From positions 24,839,320-24,903,319 of the forward strand of contig NC_061798.1 of the NCBI RefSeq assembly GCF_021462225.1: DNA of 64,000 nucleotides. Direction: 5' to 3'. Shown here one piece after another: positions 21,501-33,500 of the stretch. Every line of letters begins with the position of its first letter. The stretch's first letter is position 1. This stretch comes from Girardinichthys multiradiatus. Taxonomy: Eukaryota; Chordata; Actinopteri; Cyprinodontiformes; Goodeidae. The translations under genes were made by a program, and so were the position numbers. Under the pieces are notes generated by a model that ran no database searches, was not told the origin of the DNA, and worked only from the letters and a program-made list of their open reading frames with translations.

Positions 21501-24500
21501 CAGATATGAGCATCAGATAGGAAGGATTTTAAAAGGAGGGATAATTTAGAGAAAAACAAAACTAAACAAATGTGCCCACAGCAGAATAGCATGAGTCAAA
21601 TTTATTTTTGTTTATTTTAAAATAAGTCCCATGTTTACAGGCAGCATTTAGGTGTTATGGAAGGGTTAGGTTAGGTTAAAAATTTATGTAGGTTTTGGAG
21701 AACGGGGATAAGCAAATAAAACATTTTACACTTGAAAAAAGATAAATCATAAATCACAAAAAAAATTACTGAGACAAAATACAACAAAATATAAAGCCAT
21801 ATTCTTGAACTCCTTTAAAACAGAAGAAATTAAAGTTGATAAAATACATAAAAAGTCCAAATCAGAATCAAGAGATTCATCGTCCCCTCCTTTAGTTTCT
21901 GTACTGGACCAGACCGAAGTCATAGGGTCCCAGCGAGGTTTCATACTGATACTCACAGAGAAAGGTTGGTTTGTACGGTAGGGTCCCCCTATCATATTCT
22001 TTCCTCTCTAGCGTGCTGGAGCTGTACTGTTGCTGATGGAGGTGATTTTGAAGGCTGTGGTGTGACTGTGATCTTTGGCCATCCTTGCCAAAGGTGGAGA
22101 ATGACCTATCGTTGGACGAGGCGGTGGAAGAGATCATGGTGAGGTGGTCGGAGAGGTTGACGGAGCAGGGTACCTCAGTGTCGGGTAGTGTGGCGTCCAT
22201 GCCGGGAACGTGCAGATTGCTGCGGTAGTCCGGTCCTTGGCGCCCATCTGATGGCACAAAGGACGGCATCCAGCAGCGGTCAGAGTGACCCAGGGCCTTA
22301 CACTCCTCTGTGCAGTTGGAGAACAGGTCAGCACCTGCAGAGAAGATTCAAACAGGTTGGTCCTAGTGAAAGCAAAGCACGTAAAGAGTATTTGTTATAA
22401 ATCTGCATTGAGGCTTAAGAAATAATAAATGGAAGAAGAAAACAAGGGGGCCCATGAAAAACGAAAGAGTGCAGATATTTGGATTGGATAAAAGCCAGAC
22501 TGAAATTGAGATGAAATGAAGATGCAGCAAGAAGCAGCATAAGTTAACGATCTTTCGCCAGTGTCAAAAGCAGGACATGTGCAGCAATAGCTATTCAGAA
22601 ACAAAGCCAGAACCGATGAGAAGCATTGTTTGCTTTTCTCCTCACCCCCTTCATTTAGAAGTAAATAACCAAAGTGATGTGAGGTTACGAAAGCACATTA
22701 GCACCCTCACCCCCCCTCTCATCTGTCATCCTTCAACACTCACTTGATTATGAAACACCAAGAGACGAAACAGGAATTCTTATTTAATAATCCTAAAAAA
22801 ACAAATCACTGCAAGAAATGTGGCACAAAAGTAAATAAAATATTCAGTTGTTTAATGCCACACTGTCAATCATCTTTAGAGAAAATGACAGACTGTAACT
22901 GACATGTTACAGCCAAGAAAAAAAAAAAATAATATCTACAAAAAGATATCAAATAAACATCTGAAATGACATAATGGAACACAGGGTCATGAATGTGGAG
23001 GAGCATTGTTAAAGAATATTAAGAGAACAGGCAAACTGAAAAATAGAGAATAATAGACATACACCAGTGACAATAATAGAGACCTCAGAGATTTTAGTTT
23101 TCCTGTTTTTTAAAAATTCTCTACAATACTGGAAATTAAGAACTGTGCAATAAAAAGTATAAAAAAAGTTTAAGGTGTAAAATCTAGAGAAAAACAAAAT
23201 ATTGCTTGATCAATGCTTCCAATCATTTGCTTCTTATTCCATTTATAAAGAGGTTTTTATACGTATTTTATGTTGACATTGCTAGTTTATTTTCATTCAA
23301 ATATAGCTACCTAAAGAAACTGGTTTACTACCCCTTCTGTTGTCTTACTGGAAGTTGCATCCACAATCAGTCCTACAGCAACACTGTCAGGAGTTAAGGA
23401 GGTTGAGGAGGTACATATTACAAGTGTCACTCCAAATATTAAAGGAATGCTGGCACCGATACCAAAAGACTGTGAAAGACACCAAAAGAAAACACCTGCC
23501 AAATGAAATTGTATCGAACAGTCACAATCCTTCTGTTTTATTTAAAACCATTGACTTTGTTCTAAATGCTCCACATAGAAGCTGTATTGAGACATCACCT
23601 GCTGTATATGAAAGCTTTTAACACTTTTTTGTTGACAAAGTCACTTCTCTTAGGACCCAGATCATACCCTCCGCTCATGACCCCTCAGTCTTTGTGCCTT
23701 ATTCTGTTGTTTTCCACAGCTTTGAATCTGTGACCTTGCTGTCTTTGCAGGAGGTGGTTAGTCATTTAATGCCAACAGGTTCTCTGGATGATGCTATTCC
23801 ACCTCAGTTATTTAAAGATGTTTTTCTTACAGTAGGTCCTTCAGTCCTTGCTCTTGTGAACAGCAGTTTTTCTTCAGGTGTAGTTCCTGAAAATCTGAAC
23901 AAGCAGTTGTCTAGCCTCTAATTAAGAAACCTATCTTGGATCCTGCTGTTCTGGTAAACTATAGTCCTATCTCTAAACTACTGTTCCTTTCAAAACACCC
24001 CGAGAAGGTAGTCTATAATCAACTAATGGTATTTTAGAGGTTTTACAGTCTGGTTTTAAATATTTTCACAGCACAGAGTCAGCTCTTCTAAAAGTTTTTA
24101 GAAGAGCTACGTTTTGGGCCCTCCCCTCTTCATGTTGTACCTACTCCCTCTTGACTCTATTTAAAGAATTATGGGATTTATTTTCATTCACACGCAGATT
24201 TGTGTCCAGCTAATTAAAACTGACTCCACCTCTCTGGTCTCTGTGTTTATGCTTTGAAGACTTGAAAGCCTGGATGGCCCTAATTTTCTTAAAACTTAAT
24301 GAAGAAAAGACAGAGGTGGTGGTTTTTGGTAGTTCCAATGAAGATTCCTTGACTGATGTTGGCTTCTTGGCCCAGTATGTCGGGCCTATTATTACAAATG
24401 TAGGGGTTAAAATGGACGCTGGACTTAAGTTTGAAACTCAAATTAAAGCTGTTGTAAAATCCAGCTTTTTCCACTTGAGCCAGTTAGCAAAAGTAAAATA

Positions 24501-27500
24501 TATCCTTTTAAATCAGCATTTTGAAACAGTAATCCATGCCTTTGTAACCACACATCTATATTACTGTAATACACTCTATAAGGGTCTCAGTGATTAGTGC
24601 ATTTCCCAGCTTTAGAGGGTACAGAATGCTGCTGCACGTCTCTTAACAGGTACAAGAAAATCCTATTTCCCCTATTTTAGCCTCCTCACATTGGTTGGCA
24701 GTACATTTTAGGATTAATTTTAAATTCCTTTTATTTTGTTATAAAGCTCTTAATGACCTTGCTTGTCAGAACTGAGCCAATGAAAATCTAAAAGTTGACA
24801 TTATTCATAGTTATAAGGCAGCTTTTCAACTTTAGTTTCTAAGTTGAGAGACATTTATTTACTACAGTGGTCATTGGCAAAGCAACAGTACTAACAACTC
24901 TGCCGCCATGCAGCCCATGTAAAAAAAAGGAGAATTCTGAAAGAAAAAAGTCAAATACAAGAGAGCAGACAGTTGCCAAAAATGATGGTGATATTCTCAG
25001 AATACTGGATCTGATTCATTTCATTATTCTGGGGCAAAAGGTGAAACATATATTGTTTGTGGTCAGTAAGGACCTAGTTTTTCTGCATAGAGGACCTCAC
25101 TCAATCCTCTGTGTGTTTGTACTAACATTTTCTGTCACAGAAACAATCAGTTCACTTTTTACAGGAATGGGCAAATGTATGTAGACATAGATAATCACAT
25201 ATTCTCACCATTACAAACATTTAAAAAATACTTGTTTTAGAACTATTTAGAACTGTATAAGTTGGTGATGATAAAGATAATTTCTCTAAAAAGAATTTCC
25301 CCATAAAGAAATGTATTATTAAAATTTACAGTGAAAGAATACATAGGACATTCACACTGCTCAGTAACGCTGATTATGCACATTGTCTCATTTTTCTGTT
25401 TTGTTTTGTTTCTTATGCCAGATTGGATGACACTGCTCTACTGGTCTGTGTATTTCAGACATGCCCTTCTGTCTGACACCAATTTAACAAGCTTCAAACT
25501 AAAAGAGTGTGGAGTTGTCCTATCATGATGTGCTCAGAACAATAAACCCATCCAAGTGATACAGCAGACATTTTGGAAACTTCTTTTACCCTATATTTTG
25601 CCTCTAAGACTTTATCTAGAGAACAAATATCTGTAGATATTAATCAGGAATTGGGTAAAAACATTGTTACCTCCTTTACAAACCAATTAAAAAAATCTAG
25701 TTATCAAAATATTTTTATTCTTTCTATTATCTAAGGACAAACTTAAATATTAAAGACAGAAGAAATCAAAAACAAAGCAACATTGTCTTAAAAACCTCAG
25801 AAAGGAATTTCATCAGGCCAATTACAACACATAAAAACAATAAATATTTATAACTTTGACTTAACTCACTGACATTTAGAGGATCATACTAATTTTAAAC
25901 TTTTTCAACAAACATTTAAATCCCCACCCTTTTATGTTCCATCACATGGTCAAAGAACTGCCACTGTGAATGACTCTGTTTTCTGTTTGTATACTTGGTG
26001 TGAATCAAATGTTTGAGGCTACTAATTGAAGCCCCTACTGACTGCAAGAAAGACAATAAGACTGCACGGTGGACAGAGGACCAGTGAAGACACACGGCTC
26101 ACAGGCAACAAGGGCCAAACGGGCTCAGGGAGCCATAGATTTCACAGACACACACGACAGCCGGGAAAATGCCAACAACTCAGCAGGACCAATAAAGAAA
26201 AAAGAAGGGAGACCCGAGCAGTCACAGATGGAAAGAGTAATGGTCAAATAAAAACAGATGGAGACCAGAGAAGGGTTAAACAGACGTGGGCAGAGACACT
26301 AAAGATTTTGATTTAGATGAATGAACAAATGCGTGCATTTGAGAAGTTTTATCCTATCTTACATTGATACTTTCCATAAACCTTAAATTTTCCAAAATCT
26401 ATTTTCAGTGCCTTGCTAAATTATTTATTCTCATTGGACTTTTCCAACTTTTTTCACATCATAACAACAAAAAATAAAGCATTTCACTTGGATTTTATAG
26501 ACTGGACAAACACAAAGCAGTAGATAATTGTGACGTGAAATGAAAAGGATAGAAGGTCTTTATTATTTGTAAAAAAAAAAAAAAAACTATGTCAAGTGGG
26601 AAAGTAATTTGTATCCAGAACCCCCATATCAACACATAGTTCCTACAATTACAGCTAAAACAGATTGCCACAGATTCTCAGATGTATCTAGGTCTGGACT
26701 TGACTCGTCCATTGTAACATTTTGAATATGTTTTAATCTTAACCAGTGGTGTCCCAAGTCAGTCCTCAAGGACAACAAGTGTGTCTTGCATGTTTTAGAT
26801 GTTGCCCTGATTCATTGTATATTAATCAAATTGTTGTTTCATTAGCAGGTCTCTGCAGGCCCAGGTGACATACTGAAGAGGTAATTTAACCATGGGAAAC
26901 AGCTGTGTTTTATCTTGGACACAACTCAAACCTGCAGGACACCAGGAGTTGAGGACTAATGGAGTTTAAATGAAAATTCAACATGGAAGACTCACCATCA
27001 CCTCCAGCTTAATCTAATTACTCCTCCATGCTCCTCTGTTCCACCAATCAGCGTCAAGTCTGCATTTCTCCCCGGCCAATCATCCTTCAAGGCTCTGCTT
27101 TAAAAGATCTTCATCCATTTTGCAGCTGAACTTTGACCCTCCTCCACGCCATCTCCACCATTTGGCTTTCAAACTCCTTCCAAATCTCCTCAGGCCTCCA
27201 CTCCACCACCAGGATCGGATCTCAGGGGGGAAGACATCTCTAAATCTAACCCTAAGATGTTCTTTCAAGCCCATGTCATTCTCAGTATTCACATCTTCCA
27301 CTGGGGTCCGAGCGCCAAAGAAATAAACATTCACTAATAAACTTTTCTAATTGCATCAATGTCTTCTCTTTGTGAGTCTTTCCAGGTTGAAATGTTGGAC
27401 ACCTCTGATCTAAACTATTTCATTGTAGCTTCTGCTATGTGTTAAGGGTATTTGTCTTTGTGTAAGGTGAACCTCCACCTGGACCTCATGTCTTTTGCAG

Positions 27501-30500
27501 CCGCTAACGGATTTTCCTCAAGGATTGCCCTGAACAGCTTCTCTGTTCCTGCTAATGAGAAAAAAAATGTCCACACCATGAGGCTGTCTCCAACATGTTT
27601 TACAGTGGGCATGGTATGTTCTGTGATCTGTTTAAAGTCTGGGATATTGTTTTATAACCTAGCCCTGCTTTACATTTCTTCCACACTTTATGCCTGTCTG
27701 GTGTGTTGGTATTCCCAATGTTTGCTCACTAACATTTTCTAAAAAACATTTAAAGCCTTCATCTAAAAGCTAGATTTATGCACAGATTAAATTACTACAG
27801 TGTGGTTTTCTATATTACACGTTGGTGATCTTTAACTACTAGTTAGGTTGTTTCTGAAAGCAATTGGTTGACATTGTTTAGGGTATCAGAGTAAAGAGGG
27901 CTGAATACACATGCACAATTGATGCAGTTTTATTTGTAAACCTTTTTTTAAAATGTTTTTCCTCATTTTTCACAATTATGCACAACTTTAATTTGCAGTA
28001 CTACATTAAATCTCATTAAAATACATTGAAGATTTTAGTTGTAATGTGACAGAAATGAAAAAGGGTTCAAATGGTGTGAAAACTTTGGAAAACAAGAAAA
28101 TATTGGGCTGTTGCCTTTAACACGTGCACAAACCTTAGGACACATGTAGCTGTGAAAATATACCTTCCTTATTACGGTATGTCACAAGATTCATGGAGAA
28201 CACTTTGAACCTGTGACCTGTATTTAAATTCAATTCAGTTTATTTAAATAGCGCCAATTCACAACACATGTTGTCTCAAGGCACTTCACAAAAGTCAGGT
28301 ACATACATTCCAAATAATCCTAACCATTGAACAGTGCAGTCAGTTAAGTTATTTATTCAAATTTAAACTGCTCCATTATTTACTTGAGTAAAGCTGCATA
28401 AAGAAGGGTAGATGTAGAAAACCTATCATTCATTAGAGCTGACAGTTGATTTCTTCTCTATTCTACCCAACACACTGCATTTTGATTTAGCAAATTTTAA
28501 AGCATCACATGTCTATTCAGCTTGTTTACCCCTCTCTCAACTGAGAGTCCAACACAATAAGCACAAATCAGGGCTTTTGCTGCCATAGGGTGCATTTGTT
28601 TTCATCACGACCTAACGCAAGAGAAATGCAGCTTATTGGAAGCAACAGGGGTGGCTGAAGAAGTGGAGAATATATATAAAGCAATCTCCACAATTCCAAG
28701 AGGATCAGCACAGTGAATGCTTTCTGGGCAAGCTTTCGTAAATGCCAGTTCAGTGTTGGAGTGGCATTTCCTTCAACATACACTTTGATTCACCTTTTAG
28801 GCTGATTTATATTTATAGCATCTCTAAAGGTTGGATGCATATAAATCATTGCGTGTCTGTAATGCCCATCATGCTTTTGGCCTTTAGCCTGTTTTATGGA
28901 CTTCCCACAAATGAATGTGCTCCCCCTGACATAAAGGACATTGACCTCAGGTCCTCCTGTCATCTCTCTGCTGTTGTGCCGCCAAAGCTTTCTGGAACCT
29001 GCAATGTGTGCGTTCTTCTAAATGTGGAAACAAATCGGCATAAGGACTTAAGCACAGGTGCAAAACTAAAAACCATAGAACTCGATAGAAGGCAGAAACA
29101 CTTGCAGCTAGACATAGCAAAGCTGTTGCTAAAAGAGCTACAGCACTTTTTTCATCACTGTAAGAATAGTTCACAGCTTATGATTCTGCACAAGATTGAA
29201 AGTCTATTTTGGAGCTTTTTAAGGAGTCTGCAGCGCATTTGATTGTCTCTGTTTAAAATTTTAGCCTTGTTAAATCCAAACTAGATTATTCTACAGTAAA
29301 TAAATATAGATTAAAACACAATCTGTGACTTACAAAACCTTTGCACAATTTGTGAAAACATACAAAAAAATATATTTTCAATGTTTTCTTTTCACTGGGG
29401 CCATCTTAGATTAAGACAGGTTAGAACACTACTAAATAAGGTATAGACTCGTCATTATTATTGAAAACTATTTTAAGCTGTATGTCTACAATTATTCTTA
29501 TCAAATCAATGTCATTTACTTGTTACTGTTCCTTATAACTTACCCTATTTTATTTTATTTTTTTGCCTTTTTCTGGAGCGTAGGTGTATGTTTGGTTGTG
29601 CATGCGACAGCAGAAGTAGGGGCTTGCCCAGGGCACCATTCATGCACAAACCTCCCCGGCATGACCGTATTTTACAGTCACATTTATGTATAAATGTATT
29701 CCCCATCCATCAGTGTCTACTCTATCAAACTTGGAAAATGTCACATCAAAGCCCCCAATCTACTCAAAGAAACTTAAAAATAAATATTATTAACTCATAG
29801 GTTTGGCAACTAACTCCCAGCTGCATGAAAAGTACTTCCTAAATGTGAGGATATGTAAATATACTTGAAAAAACAGACAGACAGGCTGTGCTCACATGAA
29901 ACCGAGTGGCTGTTGATCCCCGTGATGCACCTTTTCCTCCTTGGGCAGGAAGCAAAACAACAACCAAAACAGTGACTGGCAATGACAGGCCCTGCCAGCA
30001 GTCTCTTCTCATCGTGACCTCAGCAGGCAGGAAGAGGGACTGCTTGTTCTCTTTTTACACACACACAATCTCCGACGAGAAGATACAAATGAAACTGCAC
30101 AGTATAAACACAATCTATGTGCTAATAAGCAATCAGCACTTTGCTTTTTTTTCCACTTTCATTTTTCAACATTATATCTCTGCATGTTTCTGAAATCCCA
30201 TGTCGGTGTGATTTGACTAATTGCGCTGTCTGACATACCTCCAACCACTTGGAGCGAGAAAATGAGGGGAAAATAAATTTCAGGGAAAAACCTCAGCCCC
30301 ATCTTAATATTCACTTTGTGGGTATACTGTGCATTTTGGTTTTTACTGGCATCCAGTTTGTCTGTTTGTTTCTTCCTCCAACTATCAGTCCATCTGTGTC
30401 TTTTTTCACTTTCTTTGTCTCATGTTATTTTCTGTCACACTTAATTCTCTCTGCTAATTTCTTTTTTCCACTTTCAATCTTTTTTTTCTCATACCCTCCT

Positions 30501-33500
30501 AAAGCACTTTTCATCACCCTCCATACTTCTGTTTTTTATCTTGTCCTCCTCAGCTTCAGAGAGAATTCTGACACAAGCCGTCAATATTTGGACAAAAGCG
30601 CAGGATGACTAGGGAGTAGCACAGCTTCCTGATGAAGCCTGGCCAGCAAAACTGTGATGAGTAAACCAGAAACCTCCTTGGAGCAAAACACAGCAAGATG
30701 GCTTCCACTATATCTACTAATGACAGACAGATAAATTGTTCACAGCTATAATTTTCAGTGTCTGCAGCACAGCATCTGAGCCAAAAGAGAGCCAGGAGAG
30801 CAGCTTTCGTAGAAGTGTCAGCTTGATTAATATTTCCTCTTTTATAACATTAGAGCAAAATGCTCAGGGTGCCCATTGATTATTGATACATGGTTTGTGT
30901 GCTTTATGGCGTTCCTTTATAAATGCAAGTTGGTGTGCACTGATATAAAATTTGATTGGTTCAATACAATGAAGTCTGTTTCCTAAAATGTTCCTTTTCC
31001 TCTTAGGTGTTTTTTTTTTACATTTTGACTTACAGAATAGCAAAGACAGTCATAACCTAATTTGCCTTTTTTTTTCCAAAGCTGTATTTAGACACAATGC
31101 CATAGAATAATACTAATCCAGCAGTTCCTTACTACATGTTTGTCTCTGTAGCTTACACAGTGTGATAATCAGATAAGCCAGACTGCTAAAGATGTTTTGG
31201 ATATGTCAAAAATTCCCAACTTATGAGTGCGGCAGCTCTCACATTTCTGAATCATATGCCACACTATGGGTGTGCTTTACTCACCTCTGCATGCAGAATG
31301 CTTTAACTGATAAATGGTAAATGGACTGAACTTATATAGGACCTTTCCAGTCATGGAGACCACTCAAAGCACTTTACACTAGAGCCACATTCACCCAATT
31401 GCACTCATACATTCATACTTGAGGTTAAATGTTAGCAGGAGGAAGTTGGAATCGAACCCACAACCTTCTGATTGCAAGACCACTACTCTTCCTACTGAAC
31501 CACAGTCGCCTTGCCTGATTGCAAGTGATCTACTTTCTGATTCATTTGACTAATATTTATTTGACCACTTGGCAGCACCCATAAAGGATTGGAAAATAGC
31601 TTGTGGATGATTAGTCAATTCTCACATTTGAAAAACAAAATTACACTGGGGTTACAGAAAGGTACCAGACCCATTCATGACGCAGCAGAAAATAAATTCC
31701 ACCCCACTGATCCCAATATACACGCACTACATTAAACAGGAGCACATGAAAAGCAACAAAAGCGGCAAACATATTTTAAAGGTGAGATAGACCCTGTACT
31801 GCAAAAGCCCTTAACTCTACGCATGTTTAGACCCAAACACTTGCTTTTCAATATGCCAATATATATGGCAGCCTGCAGGATCAAACAGTTCTTAAAGCTG
31901 AATATTTTGCATATCTGCATAGCTTTCTAAATGCATACAGCTTGAACTTGGCTGGCGTACAAGGTGCACACACATTATTGCTAATTTATATAGTTGTATT
32001 ATTTTCAATAAAGGTTTATTTGTTTGTAAAATGTATTTTAGTCATAATATACTTTGATGAATTTAGCATCTTACAAGTGCCTTGACTTCTCCTTAATAAT
32101 TCAAGCTTTTGACAATGCCACAAATTACATTTGTAATAAATCATATAATTTTAACTTAAGTATTTATGCCTTTGCTTATTATTTGTCGTTAACCTCTAGA
32201 TGAAAAGGGTGTGTCAAAACCCTGTCTGCTAAATTCCTCTGACAGCTCAGTGATATGGGGAACTGCAACTCGGTGTGCGCTTCTAATTTATAATCAGGCA
32301 TCTAATACTCTGTTACCACAGTGATTTAATTGTACCATTTGTCACGGCTGTTGTTCGCAACAAAACAAACGTCATGATAATGATCCTCTCCAGTCTCCTG
32401 CTTGGGTCAAACCCTTCCACAGCTGATTGAACATTTTGAGGTGTCTTAGTTTTTCTCCCACATTAATGCTTTTCCGGTTTAATCTCCTACCTATTTTTTC
32501 TGTTTTGCTTGCTCACTTTTGCTATCTTTTTCTAGATCCAGGATGAGAATAAACCTAATAAAAAAAAAAAAAGCAGGGTGGAGAAGTGAAAAGCGCTCAA
32601 TCAATACTGCTTTGGCTCCTGATGCAGCAGTGCCTCGCTTCAGATACCAGCTTTCAAAAAAGCCATTTGCTCACATTTTTAAGGTATTCCAGCCTCACAG
32701 GCAGTGTCCCTTTGATTTAAGATGACATCAGGAGACTTATTTTCTTAAGTGTCAGCCGAGCGGCCGAGCGGGAAGCTACGACAGGTGTAGTTGATGATAT
32801 GCCAACTGGAAATGGTTTCCCCCTTGATTTGAAATATTCCAAAGGTGCACCAAAAAGGGAGAATGTGCTGCACGTTCCCATGTGGAAACCTTGCATCTAA
32901 CCCTCCTTTGATAATTGATATGCAAAGGATCTGGAAATGAATTACTGATCAGTGGAGTGTTACGGGGAGCCAACGTGTGAGGGAGACAGAATGAAGGATG
33001 AGACCCTGACAGAAAACCAGGAAGAGAATATGTGTGTGTCAGACAAGCTCGTGTACCTCCACTCAGAGAATGGGAGCATGAATATATTCATGTTGAATAA
33101 ATTTAAGCATATGCATGTGCACATACTTGCAGCTTGCCTTCTAATACAGTCACTTTAGAAATTACAGAGTTTTTTATGCAGGTTTTTGCATTTTGGCAGC
33201 TTGAGAACATTTGGTCCGCACAAAGTAAAGTGCCATTTGAAGGTCTTCAAACTCCTTTGCAAAATTTTTCACATTACACCCCGAACACAGCTTTAAATAG
33301 TAAACTTCACAGATGATTGTTACCACAAAGGCCCAACAGTTAAAATCTAATGCCAGAGGATATCTATGGTGAAGTGATAAATAAAACACAACAGTTGAAC
33401 ATAAGTTACTGTTGCAATGCAAGCACCCTTTTAATCCTAATAGTTTTTATGTTTTTACTTTATTGACTTTTGATTCAGACTGGGGCTTAAGGCGTTATGA

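Larger units (their letters stand above)
26408..28115. mobile_element. Tc1/mariner-like relic with long terminal inverted repeats, hosting nested insertions
   Basis: The left end begins cagtgccttgctaaa and the right end (27925-28115) carries the inverted counterpart (cacaattatgcacaact, gttgtaatgtgacag). This is the widespread fish Tc1-like family whose ends read cagtgccttgcaaaag. Residual transposase-flank sequence remains near 27460-27640 (aaggtgaacctccacctgga, aacatgttttacagtgggca). No intact frame survives. The middle is displaced by a hAT-like MITE at 26744-27407. Confidence 0.6.

Noticed and set aside
28742..29242. A 166-codon plus-strand open frame in pcdh10 intron 3
   Set aside because: No domain, no repeated or biased composition, no splice partner and no recognised similarity. 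One frame of this length is expected by chance in 64 kb. It may overlap conserved non-coding sequence.
30249..30608. A 119-codon Phe/Ser-rich frame resembling a membrane protein
   Set aside because: It comes from pyrimidine-rich intronic DNA. Such T/C-rich sequence yields Phe/Leu/Ser frames by chance.
31440..31511. tRNA-like A and B boxes here and at 36750-36812 and 60797-60850
   Set aside because: They form the heads of SINE-like repeats. No complete cloverleaf or intact acceptor stem can be drawn.
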